In this document: positions 18,809 through 27,208 of the stretch, piece by piece
Layout of the letters: each line of letters starts with the position of its first letter
Position numbering within the stretch: the stretch's first letter is position 1
Assembly: GCF_041080625.1 (NCBI RefSeq)
Contig: NZ_CP163518.1
Location: 4,588,001-4,652,000 of the forward strand
Direction: 5' to 3'
Origin: Streptomyces sp. CG1
Lineage (GTDB): Bacteria > Actinomycetota > Actinomycetes > Streptomycetales > Streptomycetaceae
Length of the DNA: 64,000 bases
Position numbers and translations under genes: made by a program
The notes under the pieces: model-generated
Database searches by the model: none
Told to the model about the DNA's origin: nothing
The model's input: the letters and a program-made list of their open reading frames with translations, nothing else

Positions 18809-19423
18809 GTGCTGTCCATCACTGTCCTGCTCGCTGAGGACGTGCACATGATCCGCGGTGCGCTGGTCGCCCTGCTGGAACTCGAGCCCGATCTGAAGGT
18901 CATCGCCACCGTGGAGCGGGGCGACACGATCGTCAGCACCGCGCTCGAGGTCCGGCCCGACGTGGCGGTGATCGATGTCGACCTGCCGGGCATGGACGGT
19001 CTGACGGCCGCCGCCGACCTGCATGAACGGCTCCCCAGCTGCCGCTCCCTGATTCTCACCAGCCTGGGCAAGCCCGGCACCCTGCGCCGTGCCATGTCGG
19101 CCCATGTGTCCGGCTTCCTGCTGAAGGACTCCCCTCCGGACCAGCTCGCCAGCGCCGTGCGCTCCGTCGCGATGGGCGGACGTGTCGTCGACCCCCAACT
19201 CGCCATGACCGCCTGGGACTTCCCGGACAATCCGCTGTCCCGACGGGAGATGGAGGTGCTGCGGCTGGCGGCCCGGGGAGCCGACGCCGCCGAGATCGCC
19301 GGATGTCTCTACCTCACCAAGGGCACCGTCCGTAACTACCTCACCTCGATCGTCGGCAAGCTAGGCGCCCGCAACCGTGTCGACGCCATCCGCATCGCCG
19401 AGGACGCCGGCTGGATTCCCTGA
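18809..19423 (+). CDS. LuxR/NarL-family response regulator
   Basis: This encodes 204 aa, with a GTG start preceded by GGGGAGG. The receiver domain has the expected acidic pair (LLAEDVHMIRGA), the phospho-Asp in VIDVDLPGMDG, and a Lys in GFLLKDSPPDQL. The C-terminal LuxR helix-turn-helix begins at NPLSRREMEVLRLAARGADA. It is partner of the upstream kinase. Its 3' end overlaps the convergent PPTase gene by 63 bp, so transcription of one may interfere with the other. Confidence 0.94.
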   Translation: MLSITVLLAEDVHMIRGALVALLELEPDLKVIATVERGDTIVSTALEVRPDVAVIDVDLPGMDGLTAAADLHERLPSCRSLILTSLGKPGTLRRAMSAHVSGFLLKDSPPDQLASAVRSVAMGGRVVDPQLAMTAWDFPDNPLSRREMEVLRLAARGADAAEIAGCLYLTKGTVRNYLTSIVGKLGARNRVDAIRIAEDAGWIP

Positions 19424-20257
19424 GTCCGCCGGGCCGGGCAGCTCCGCGCCGGTCGCCCCGTACAGCGCGTCCAGCAGCCCCTCGTGCAGCGTCGTCCCCA
19501 CCGAGACGTCCGACAGCTCCCCGAACCCGTCGTCGAACACCGCGACGCTCACCACATGGCTGCCGCCGACGGCGAAGGTCCCGAACGTCCAGCCGCCGTC
19601 GTCCGTGGCGGAGCCGTCGGGACGGACCAGCCGGGCGCCGGACGCACCGCGCAGGGCGAAGCCGAACTCGGTGAAACGGAACCGCAGGCCCTGGCCGAGC
19701 GCCTTGCTGTAGGCCTCCTTCAAGGTCCACATCCGCACCATCGTGTCGTTGCGGGCGCTCTCCGCGCCCCGGTCGAGGTTCCGCTTCTCGAACGGAGTGC
19801 AGGCCTGCGCCTCGGAACCGGTGTGCGCGAGCCGCCGGTCCGCGCGCTCCACGTCGACCCCGATCCGGCTCCTGCGGGTGACGCCGACGACCATCGTCTC
19901 GTCGGTGTGGCTCAGGCTGATGTCGATCTGGTCCAGGCCGCGCACATAGGGGCGGCCGCCTGGCAGATACGCCACGTCCACCAGGTGCGGCAGCGTCTGT
20001 ACGGCCGCCGCGGCGGTGTACCGCAGAAACAGCCGGGAGGCGAGGAAGCGCTCTCGCATGCCGGGTCGGGCGAGCTTCTCGTAACGAGCCCAGTCACGGC
20101 CGAGGAGCAGGCGCAGGTCCGCCGCGCCGGCCTCCGGCTGCCAGCCGGGCATCCTGCCGTGCACCAGGACACTGCCGGTGCGCACGAGTTCGTCGTGCAC
20201 CCGCTCCCAGGGGCTCTCCGGTCCCGGCGCGTACAGCGGCCGGCCGATCGTCGTCAT
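19361..20257 (-). CDS. Sfp-type 4'-phosphopantetheinyl transferase
   Basis: This encodes 298 aa. The three family motifs are present: ISLSHTDE, IGVDVER (magnesium ligands), and WTLKEAYSKALGQGL. It moves phosphopantetheine from CoA to the carrier-protein Ser of the ACP and of the ACP-AT didomain protein. It lies 4 bp after the didomain gene on the same strand and is the last gene of that operon. It overlaps the response regulator's 3' end by 63 bp, tail to tail; the last 50 or so residues are low complexity. Confidence 0.93.
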   Translation of the reverse strand: MTTIGRPLYAPGPESPWERVHDELVRTGSVLVHGRMPGWQPEAGAADLRLLLGRDWARYEKLARPGMRERFLASRLFLRYTAAAAVQTLPHLVDVAYLPGGRPYVRGLDQIDISLSHTDETMVVGVTRRSRIGVDVERADRRLAHTGSEAQACTPFEKRNLDRGAESARNDTMVRMWTLKEAYSKALGQGLRFRFTEFGFALRGASGARLVRPDGSATDDGGWTFGTFAVGGSHVVSVAVFDDGFGELSDVSVGTTLHEGLLDALYGATGAELPGPADSGNPAGVLGDADGVDTVAGA

Positions 20258-20261
20258 CGGC

Positions 20262-21521
20262 TCACGCCCCCGCCAGCGCCGCCGCCAGCGGTCCCGCGTC
20301 GAGTGCCGAGATCACCCCGGCCAGGTCCACCGCGTCGCTCTCCGGACCGCGGCACACCGCCAAGCAGGTCGGCCCCTCGCTGCCGCCCATCCGGCGCAGG
20401 AACGGCGTGAGCACCACACGGGGTCCGATCTCCACGACATGGGTGGGGGTCTGCTGGGCGAGCATCGCCCGGGCGGCGTCGGCGAAGCGGACGGGCGAGG
20501 TGATCTGCTCGCTCCAGTAGGCCCCGTAGAGCGGTTCGGTGGTCAGCCGGCCGTACAGGGTGGAGTAGAAGGGCACTCGGGCGGCGCCGCCGGCGACCCG
20601 GCGGGCCACGGCGTCGAACTTCGGCACCATGGGAGCCATCAGCGGCGAGTGGAAGGGGTGGGTCACCGTCAGATGACGGCAGGCGATGCCCCGGCTCTCC
20701 AGCTGATCCTGGATGCGGTCGAGCCCCGCGCGATCGCCGGAGAGCACGGTGGCCTTGGCGGCGTTGATGGCGCTGATGCCGACGCCGGGCTCGGCCGCGA
20801 CCAGCTCGGCCGCCTCGAACGGGGCCGCGCAGGTGGCCATCATGCCGCCGTCGGAGGGCAGGTACTGCATGAAGGCGCCGCGCAGCGCGACCAGCTTGGC
20901 GGCGTCGGGCAGCGACAGGGCGCCCGCGACGGTGGCCGCCGCGAATTCGCCGATGCCGTGGCCCAGGACGGCGACCGGGGTCACGCCCTCCTCCCGCAGG
21001 GTCTGCGCGAGGGCGTACTCGACGGCGAACAGCGCGGGCTGGGTGAACGCGGTCTGGTGAATGCGCGGATCGTTGGCGAGGATCAGCTCCGCCACGGACG
21101 TCCCGGTGTAGGGCAGCAACTCGGCGACGGCCTGGTCGAGATGGGCGCGGTAGCCCGTGCAGTTCCAGTACAGGCCGGAGGTCATGCCCGGGTGCTGGGA
21201 GCCCTGTCCGGTGAACACGAAGGCCGCCCGGACCAGTCCGCCGCCCGCCGGACGCGGGTCGTGCTGGGCCATGTACCGGGCCAGCTCGCGCACGGTGGGA
21301 TACGTCTCGATGTCGGTGGGGTCGATCACCGGCCCGAACTCCTCCTCGATGTCGCCGTAGAGGCTGAGCGCGGCCACCGAGTCGAAGCCTCCGTACTCGT
21401 GGAACGGCACGTTCTCGTCCACCGGCACACCGAGGTAGTGGCTGAGCCGCTCCGTGAGCCATTCGCGCTGGGCCACGCCGAAGGAGTCGTCGTGTGTGTC
21501 GTCGTGCTGGGGTTCAGACAT
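20262..21521 (-). CDS. Carrier protein-acyltransferase didomain with Ser-to-Gly active site
   Basis: This encodes 419 aa. Residues about 15-88 form an acyl carrier domain with attachment Ser48 (YGGFDSVAALSLYGDIEEEF). Residues about 98-400 form an AT domain: FTGQGSQHPGM, VALRGAFMQ (conserved Arg) and HPFHSPLM (catalytic His). The nucleophile motif reads GHGIGEFAAA instead of GHSxGE. Codon 189 is GGC (plus-strand 20955-20957), one base from AGC Ser, so the acyl-enzyme cannot form in the usual way. The domain may be structural, may present the carrier, or may be dead. Its neighbours (acyl-CoA dehydrogenase, FAAL) suggest that its carrier holds the starter acyl group. Confidence 0.88.
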   Translation of the reverse strand: MSEPQHDDTHDDSFGVAQREWLTERLSHYLGVPVDENVPFHEYGGFDSVAALSLYGDIEEEFGPVIDPTDIETYPTVRELARYMAQHDPRPAGGGLVRAAFVFTGQGSQHPGMTSGLYWNCTGYRAHLDQAVAELLPYTGTSVAELILANDPRIHQTAFTQPALFAVEYALAQTLREEGVTPVAVLGHGIGEFAAATVAGALSLPDAAKLVALRGAFMQYLPSDGGMMATCAAPFEAAELVAAEPGVGISAINAAKATVLSGDRAGLDRIQDQLESRGIACRHLTVTHPFHSPLMAPMVPKFDAVARRVAGGAARVPFYSTLYGRLTTEPLYGAYWSEQITSPVRFADAARAMLAQQTPTHVVEIGPRVVLTPFLRRMGGSEGPTCLAVCRGPESDAVDLAGVISALDAGPLAAALAGA

Positions 21522-21567
21522 GGTCGGTGCTCCATCTCGGGCTCGGGTGGATACCTCCGCCGGCGGA

Positions 21568-23337
21568 TCAGGCCAGCGCGGAGCCGTACAAGTCGTAGCT
21601 GCGGCGGCCGTGCAGGCGGTCCAGCGCCTCGGCGAGCACGCGCTGTTCGCACGCGGCGACGGGGCTGCCCCCGCCCGCCCGGTCCTGGGGCAGGTCGGGC
21701 AGGGGCAGGCCGAGGCGCCGGGCGAGGCGGTGGAGCACCGCGGACGCCCAGGCCGGATCGGCCAAGAACGCGTCCGTCGGAGCGCCGGTCTGCGCGCGCC
21801 AGGTCCCCAGGCAGGCCGCCGCCGCCAGGACCAGGGTGTAGCGGTCGGCGAGCGCGAAGTGGTGCGGGCTGGCCAGCGTGGCCCGGTCGCCGGGATCCAC
21901 CTCGCCGAACGCCTTGGCCAGATCCTGCAGTTCCTCGGTGAAGGCGCGGGCGAGCACGCGCAGCAGCGGCCAGTCCTCGCGTCCCGGCACGGTGAGGTCG
22001 GCCGACTCCAGCCATGCGGTGCAGGCGACCAGGGTCGCGGCCAGCGGATCGCTGCCGGAGAGCAGGGACAGGCGCGGCAGGTCCAGCGGCGGCAGGTCCT
22101 CGTGCGGCCGGAACAGCGCGGCGGGTGCCTCCCGTTCCGCGAACCAGGCGTGCCGGGCGAAGTGCGGCAGCTGCGGCAGGATGCTGACCTGGCGGCCCGC
22201 GCTGCCGGCGTGGCCGAGCGAGGTGACAGGCAGGTCGCGCAGCTGCTTCTGGAACATCCCGTACGTGCCGCTCACCGCGAAGCTCTCCTCGCCGAGCACC
22301 GCCGCCATCTCGTCCATCGTCTCGGCGGCGAGCCGCGGTGCGAGATAGGCCGCGGACGCCGCGTACACGCTCATCTGGTGCGGCAGCAGATGCAGCGCCC
22401 GGGTGGCCACCAGGGCCAGGCAGTCGATGAGCAGCAGGTCGAGGAAGGCGCCGGTGAGCACGTCCCGCACATGCCGTACCTCGAGGGAGGAGCGGCCGTC
22501 GGCGCGGCGCCGGGTGGCGAACGCGGCCACCGTGCGCAGCGCGGTGTCGACACCGGCGAGCACGATCGACGGGATGAGGCCGCGGATCAACAGGGAGGAG
22601 CGCAGCGACAGTTCATAGCCGTCGCCGACCCGGCCGAGCACCGCGCTGTCGGGCACGGTGCAGTCGGTGAAGGCGAGGCCGCCGAACTCGGCGCCGCGCA
22701 TCCCGGTGGTGGAGTGCCGCCCGGTGTCCGTGATGCGGTCGGCGGGCAGGTCGGCGCGGTCCAGGAGCAGCACCGAGTGGCTGCGGCCGCCGCCCTGCGC
22801 GTCCGCGGTGCGGGCGAAGACCACCAGGCCGCGGGAGCGGGCCGCGTTGGCGATCGCGGTCTTGCTGCCGTTCACCGACAGGCCGCCGCCGGCGGCGGGC
22901 CGGACGGTCAGCTCGTCACGGACGAAGTCGTTGCCGTGCGCCACCTCGTGCCGTGCCACGGCGACACGGCCGTCGCCCAGCAGCAGCCGGGCCACGAAGC
23001 GACGCTGCGCGGCGCTGCCCGCGGTCCACACCGGCACCGCGGCGAAGAAGCAGCTCAGGCCGTATCCGAACCCTAGGGAGGCGTCCCGGCGGAACAGCGG
23101 GCGAAGGAGCCGGCCGAGGACGTCCATGCGCCACAGCCGCCCGCCCAGTTCGGCGGGGACGAACTCCGCGTTCAGCCCGAACACGTCGAGCACCCGCTCG
23201 GCACCGGACACCGGCTCACCCGCCGCGTCGGCGGCGAGGAGCGCGGCGGCGCCGAGCGGGTTCGCGGGATCGTCGAGGGGGCCGAGGGCAGCCTCCAGGG
23301 CGTCGATCCGTTCCTGCGGGCCGGGCGGCGTCGTCAT
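21568..23337 (-). CDS. Acyl-CoA dehydrogenase-like flavoprotein
   Basis: This encodes 589 aa; the ATG at 23337 overlaps the FAAL stop as ATGA. The middle region has the acyl-CoA dehydrogenase beta domain (VAVARHEVAHGNDF, LSVNGSKTAIANAARSRGLVVF, FTDCTVPDSAVLGRVGDGYELSLRS) and a long helical C-terminus. It is larger than the usual 380-residue family member. It would dehydrogenate, or bind without oxidising, an acyl group carried on CoA or ACP. In a starter-unit operon with FAAL and a carrier protein, alpha,beta-desaturation of a branched acyl chain is a reasonable guess. The catalytic base was not identified. Confidence 0.78.
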   Translation of the reverse strand: MTTPPGPQERIDALEAALGPLDDPANPLGAAALLAADAAGEPVSGAERVLDVFGLNAEFVPAELGGRLWRMDVLGRLLRPLFRRDASLGFGYGLSCFFAAVPVWTAGSAAQRRFVARLLLGDGRVAVARHEVAHGNDFVRDELTVRPAAGGGLSVNGSKTAIANAARSRGLVVFARTADAQGGGRSHSVLLLDRADLPADRITDTGRHSTTGMRGAEFGGLAFTDCTVPDSAVLGRVGDGYELSLRSSLLIRGLIPSIVLAGVDTALRTVAAFATRRRADGRSSLEVRHVRDVLTGAFLDLLLIDCLALVATRALHLLPHQMSVYAASAAYLAPRLAAETMDEMAAVLGEESFAVSGTYGMFQKQLRDLPVTSLGHAGSAGRQVSILPQLPHFARHAWFAEREAPAALFRPHEDLPPLDLPRLSLLSGSDPLAATLVACTAWLESADLTVPGREDWPLLRVLARAFTEELQDLAKAFGEVDPGDRATLASPHHFALADRYTLVLAAAACLGTWRAQTGAPTDAFLADPAWASAVLHRLARRLGLPLPDLPQDRAGGGSPVAACEQRVLAEALDRLHGRRSYDLYGSALA

Positions 23338-25160
23338 CGCGGACCCTTTCGTGGCGTGACGCGCCGCACCAGCCGTTCGACCTCCGGGTCGACCCACTGG
23401 TGCAGTGCGGTCAGTTCGCCGTTGAGGAACATCCGGCGCATGGCGGCCCGTTCCAGCTTGCCGCTGGTGGTGCGCCGGACCGTGCCGGGGCGGACCAGCA
23501 GGACACCGCTCGGGGCGACGTCGTACTGCTCGCTCAGCCGCCGCTGCACGCCGGCGGTGAGTTCGGCGAGGTCGACGCCGTAGCGGCTGCGGCCCCGCAA
23601 CTCCTGGACCACGACGACATGTTCGCGCTCAGCGGGCACCCCGAACGCGGTGCCGGAGCCGAACAGGGCGCTGACCTCGCGTACCGTGCGTTCCAGGTCC
23701 TGCGGATACAGGTTGCGTCCCGCCACCACGATCACGTCCTTGATCCGGCCGGTCACGCACAGTCGCCCGTCGACCAGGGCGCCGAGGTCGCCCGTGCGCA
23801 GATAGCCGCCCTCGCCGTCCTTGATCCGCCCGTCGAAGGTGTCGGCGCTGTCCCTCGGGGTGCCCCAGTAGCCGGGTGAGACCGACTCGCCGCGCACCCA
23901 GATCTCCCCGACCCGGCCGTCCTCGACCGCCCTGCCGGTGCCGGGGTCGACGATGCGTACCTCGACGCCCGCGGGCCGGCCGCAGGCCACGGCCTCGCGC
24001 TCCGGTGCGGCGGCGGCCGGTGGCACGGGCAGCGCGTGGGTGCCGAACGCGCAGGTGGTGCGGTCGCCGCTGACGAGCAGCGTCGCCTCGGCCAGTCCGT
24101 AGGCGGGCACGAGCGCCTCGGGTCGCAGGCCCGCGGCGGCGAACCGGTCGGCGAAGGCCCGCAGGGTGGCGGAGTGGACGGGTTCACCGCCGTTCACGGC
24201 GACCTGCCAGCCGGACAGGTCGAGCCCGGCGAGCTGGCTGTCGTTGACGCGGCGCACACACAGGTCGTAGGCGAAGTCGGGGGCGCCGCTCACGGTGAGC
24301 CCGTAGCGCGAGATGGTCTCGAGCCAGTGCGCCGGGCGCTTGACGAAGGCGACCGGGGAGAGCAGGACGGCGGTGCCGCCGAGCCACAGAGCGTGCAGCA
24401 ACTGACCGATCAGGCCCATGTCGTGGTGCAGCGGCAGCCATCCGCCGATCCTGCCGCCCGGCACGGTGCCGAGCGCCGCGTGGATCGCGCGGTGGTTGGC
24501 GAGCAGCGTGCGGTGCGTCACGATCACCCCGCGGGGCTCGCGGGTCGAGCCGGAGGTGTACTGCAGGAACACCACGTCGTCGGGCTCCCGCCGCGGCGGT
24601 TGCCATGGTTGCCCGCCGTCCGCGCCGTCCGCGCTGTCCGGGGCAGCTACGGCGTCGGTGGGGATGCAGGTGACGCGCCCGTGTCCGGTGCGGGCCAGCA
24701 GTTGGGTTACGTCGAGAGCCTCCGCGAGCGAGGTGAGCACACAACTGGCGCCGGAGTCCTTGACGATGCCCGTGATGCGTTCCTCGGGCCGGCCGAGGGC
24801 GCCGAGGGGCGCGGTGGGCACCGCGATCACGCCCGCGTAGAGGCAGGCGAGGAAGCCGATGCCGAACAGCCGGGGAGACTCGTGCAGGATCAGGACCCGT
24901 TCGCCGGGCGCCACGTGGCGTCCGATCCGGGCGGCCACCGTCCGTGCGGTCCGGTCGAGTTCGGCGTAGGAGAGCGTCTCCGGCCGTAGCGCTCCGTCCT
25001 GCTCGGTGAGAAGGATCAGCGCCTCACGGTCAGGTGACTCGACGACTCTGCTCCGCACCATGTCGGTGAATGTCCGGTGGCCGGTCAACGCCCTCCCCTT
25101 TCGTGTCGTGATGTCGCTCGCGTACGCCGGGGCGACAGGTGGTCGTGGTCCGCCGGTCAT
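23334..25160 (-). CDS. Fatty acyl-AMP ligase (FAAL-like)
   Basis: This encodes 608 aa; the start at 25160 overlaps the carboxylase-epsilon stop (ATGA). ANL-superfamily motifs occur in order: LQYTSGSTREPRGV (P-loop), WLPLHHDMGLIGQLL, VPAYGLAEATLLV, YLRTGDLGALVDG, GRIKDVIVVAGRNLYPQDLE and TTSGKLERAAMR (catalytic Lys). The HHDMGLIG and AYGLAEA forms are those of FAALs, which adenylate a carboxylic acid and pass it to a carrier protein rather than to CoA. The likely acceptor is the carrier domain encoded two genes downstream. The substrate is inferred to be a short branched acid. Confidence 0.9.
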   Translation of the reverse strand: MTGGPRPPVAPAYASDITTRKGRALTGHRTFTDMVRSRVVESPDREALILLTEQDGALRPETLSYAELDRTARTVAARIGRHVAPGERVLILHESPRLFGIGFLACLYAGVIAVPTAPLGALGRPEERITGIVKDSGASCVLTSLAEALDVTQLLARTGHGRVTCIPTDAVAAPDSADGADGGQPWQPPRREPDDVVFLQYTSGSTREPRGVIVTHRTLLANHRAIHAALGTVPGGRIGGWLPLHHDMGLIGQLLHALWLGGTAVLLSPVAFVKRPAHWLETISRYGLTVSGAPDFAYDLCVRRVNDSQLAGLDLSGWQVAVNGGEPVHSATLRAFADRFAAAGLRPEALVPAYGLAEATLLVSGDRTTCAFGTHALPVPPAAAAPEREAVACGRPAGVEVRIVDPGTGRAVEDGRVGEIWVRGESVSPGYWGTPRDSADTFDGRIKDGEGGYLRTGDLGALVDGRLCVTGRIKDVIVVAGRNLYPQDLERTVREVSALFGSGTAFGVPAEREHVVVVQELRGRSRYGVDLAELTAGVQRRLSEQYDVAPSGVLLVRPGTVRRTTSGKLERAAMRRMFLNGELTALHQWVDPEVERLVRRVTPRKGPR

Positions 25161-25345
25161 CTCCCCGGCCAGGACGGCACCCGGTGAGCCGCGTTTCTGA
25201 CGGTCCAGTCCGCGTAAGCCGCCTTCGCCTCCTGGTCCGGCTCCCGGTCACGGCGGGACAGGGCGAGCAACACGGCGGCAACCGCTGCCAGTTCGGCGGC
25301 ATCGGGCCGGCCGCGCACCACGGTGATGTGCGTCTCGTCGGTCAT
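25157..25345 (-). CDS. Acyl-CoA carboxylase epsilon subunit
   Basis: This encodes 62 aa. The ATG at 25345 is preferred to the in-frame ATG at 25435, which lies inside the hairpin region. The short form and the pattern ITVVRGRPDAAELAAVAAVLLALSRR, an acidic and basic linker, then a Trp-containing tail ending RVPSWPGR, are typical of actinobacterial epsilon subunits that join alpha and beta carboxylase subunits. It is 12 kb from the beta gene, at the head of the FAAL operon, and is translationally coupled to FAAL. Confidence 0.8.
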   Translation of the reverse strand: MTDETHITVVRGRPDAAELAAVAAVLLALSRRDREPDQEAKAAYADWTVRNAAHRVPSWPGR

Positions 25346-25396
25346 GTCACCAGCGTGCATGCACCACCTAGAGCGGCCCTCGCGTCCCGAACGCGA

Positions 25397-25428
25397 CCGA
25401 GCCGAGGACCAGGGAGTCCTCGGCTCGG
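25397..25428 (-). terminator. Hairpin between ABM-fold gene and carboxylase epsilon gene
   Basis: A 13-bp perfect stem (CCGAGCCGAGGAC and its complement) with a 6-nt loop lies in the 117-bp gap between two same-strand genes. It probably terminates or attenuates the upstream cimA-to-ABM transcript, so the FAAL set may have its own promoter in 25346-25396. Confidence 0.6.
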
Positions 25429-25462
25429 CTGTCACTGGGGCGCCCGCCCCGGGGGATTGCGA

Positions 25463-26092
25463 TCAGTCGATCACGCGTTCGTAGGCCACGTGCCGGGTCC
25501 GCTCCAGCGAGACCTCGGCACCTCGCTCCAGCTCCTGCCGGGCGGCCTGGACCGGCTCGCTGTCCAGGGCCCGCTCCAGCGAGTCGGCGTCCCGCCACCA
25601 CAGCACGCCGGTGTAGAGCGCGGGGCGCAGCAGGGAGCGCAGCAGGTCGCTGCCGCCGAAGCCGTCCGCCTCGCCGAGACGGTCGGCGAGTGCGGCGAAC
25701 CGCCGCTCGAAGGCGCGCCAGTCCCCGCCGACCCGGGCGCGCAGCAGGACGACGCTCTCGGCGCCGACCCGCGCGTTGTCCCGCAGTACCCGGCCGACGC
25801 TGACGGCCTGGTCGACCTCCGTCTCGACGAGCGGCTCCAGCCGCTCGACGTGGCCCAGGAACGTCTCGTCGTGCACGGTGTCGCGGAAGGCGCGCAGGGT
25901 GCGCCAGTGCCCCAGGTGGACGTACACGTGCGGATGGTCGGCGAGGCGTACGGTCACCAGGAAGTCGAAGTCGGTGCGCCGGCGCAGGAACTGGGAGTGT
26001 TCCCGGAACATCCGCTCGAACCTGTCGGTGTCGCCCTTGACCTCGAAACGGTTGATGATCGTGACGGGTCCGGTGAGATCACGTCCCGGCAT
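25463..26092 (-). CDS. Tandem ABM-fold protein (putative cyclase/monooxygenase)
   Basis: This encodes 209 aa. The ATG at 26092 lies inside the end of the aromatase gene (14-bp overlap). Two antibiotic-biosynthesis-monooxygenase-like alpha/beta barrels follow each other: residues about 10-95 (VTIINRFEVKGDTDRFERMF, HVYVHLGHWRTLRAFRDTVH) and about 110-190 (VVLLRARVGGDWRAFERRF, LYTGVLWWRDADSLERAL). Such proteins in type II clusters act as cofactor-free anthrone oxygenases or as ring cyclases. Coupling to the aromatase favours a late ring-closure or quinone-forming step, but chemistry cannot be read from sequence. Confidence 0.78.
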   Translation of the reverse strand: MPGRDLTGPVTIINRFEVKGDTDRFERMFREHSQFLRRRTDFDFLVTVRLADHPHVYVHLGHWRTLRAFRDTVHDETFLGHVERLEPLVETEVDQAVSVGRVLRDNARVGAESVVLLRARVGGDWRAFERRFAALADRLGEADGFGGSDLLRSLLRPALYTGVLWWRDADSLERALDSEPVQAARQELERGAEVSLERTRHVAYERVID

Positions 26093-27092
26093 GCAGGTCC
26101 TCCGCGAATTGCTTGGCATGGCGCAAAGTGGTCGAGCTGTTGGTACCCAGGGCCTTGCGGACCAGGGCCCTGGCCTCGGCGAGCGTGGCGTCGGCGCCGA
26201 GCGCGGAGCGCACGCCCTCGGGGTCGAGCACCACCGTGTGCCAGGAGGTGACGGTGAGGGTCTCCCCGTCACCCGACGGTTCGATGGTCCAGCGGCCCGT
26301 GTGCACCCGCATGGCCACCGGTACCCGCAATTGCTTGTACACGATCTCCTTGCGGTCCTCGAAACACACGCGGACCGAGGTGGTGTTGTGCAGGGAGCCG
26401 TCCGGGCTGCGGGTGTCCATGTCCATGTGCTGGATGCCCGGTTCGTCCTCGGTGAGGGCGAGCCGCGCCACATGGGGCAGCCGCTCGGGCCACAGGCCGG
26501 CGCGGTCCAGGAAGGCGTACACGTCGCCGGCGGCCCCGGCGACCGTCACCGAGTCGCTGAAGGTGAACCGGAGTTCGTCCGCGGACTCGCCGAGTTCCGC
26601 CGCGTTCTTCAGGGCCGCGAGTTCGGCGACGCTGTTGCGGTCGACGGCGCGCTCGATGAGCTGCTCGGCCTCCGGGTCGTCGGCCACCGCACGGTAGTCG
26701 TGCAGCAGCACCACCCGTGTCGTGCCGTCCTCCAGGGACTCGATGCGCCAGGTGCCGCCCATCGAGGCGACGGGGGCCGCCGAGACCACCTGGCGGAAAG
26801 TGACCGTACGGGAGTGCGGATCGAGGGTGCGGCGCGAGGTCCAGGTGCGCACCTGCTCGTTGGCGATCGCCCAGATGCGCAGCAGCTGCTCGCCCGCGCC
26901 CGCCTCGTCCCGGCTCTCCTCGAGCACCTCGACGTGGACGGTGGGCCCGAAGACCTGGGGCCAGGAGGTGACGTCCGCCACCAGGGCGTAGCAGGCCTGA
27001 GCCGGCGCCGCCACGGTGATGGAGTGCTCCGTCAGATGCGTGCCGGCGAGGGGGGCGGTGTCCGGTGTCTCGCTCGTAACGGTCGTCGCCAC
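26079..27092 (-). CDS. Didomain aromatase/cyclase (START-like)
   Basis: This encodes 337 aa from a GTG at 27092 with AAGGAAGG upstream. Two polyketide cyclase/dehydrase (SRPBCC) domains are visible: residues about 20-165 (HSITVAAPAQACYALVADVT, SWPQVFGPTVHVEVLEES) and about 185-325 (FSDSVTVAGAAGDVYAFLDR, AGLWPERLPHVARLALTEDE). This is the didomain ARO/CYC architecture that directs the first ring closure and dehydration of a poly-beta-ketone. A SARP operator precedes it. Confidence 0.92.
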   Translation of the reverse strand: MATTVTSETPDTAPLAGTHLTEHSITVAAPAQACYALVADVTSWPQVFGPTVHVEVLEESRDEAGAGEQLLRIWAIANEQVRTWTSRRTLDPHSRTVTFRQVVSAAPVASMGGTWRIESLEDGTTRVVLLHDYRAVADDPEAEQLIERAVDRNSVAELAALKNAAELGESADELRFTFSDSVTVAGAAGDVYAFLDRAGLWPERLPHVARLALTEDEPGIQHMDMDTRSPDGSLHNTTSVRVCFEDRKEIVYKQLRVPVAMRVHTGRWTIEPSGDGETLTVTSWHTVVLDPEGVRSALGADATLAEARALVRKALGTNSSTTLRHAKQFAEDLHAGT

Positions 27093-27137
27093 GGCGGGTC
27101 CTTCCTTCGAATCGTGCCGTCCGTGACGGCGATCAGC

Positions 27138-27170
27138 AGAGTGGCACAGCCGCCTCGAGCGCACCTCGAC
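27138..27170 (-). promoter_or_regulatory. SARP operator/promoter of the aromatase operon
   Basis: On the minus strand, GTCGAGG and CTCGAGG lie 11 bp apart, with a 9-bp gap and -10 CACTCT (27138-27143). The predicted leader is about 39 nt before the GTG at 27092. Confidence 0.65.
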
Positions 27171-27208
27171 GGCGGGTGGAGACCGGCCATATCAAGCCGG
27201 GCGCGGCT

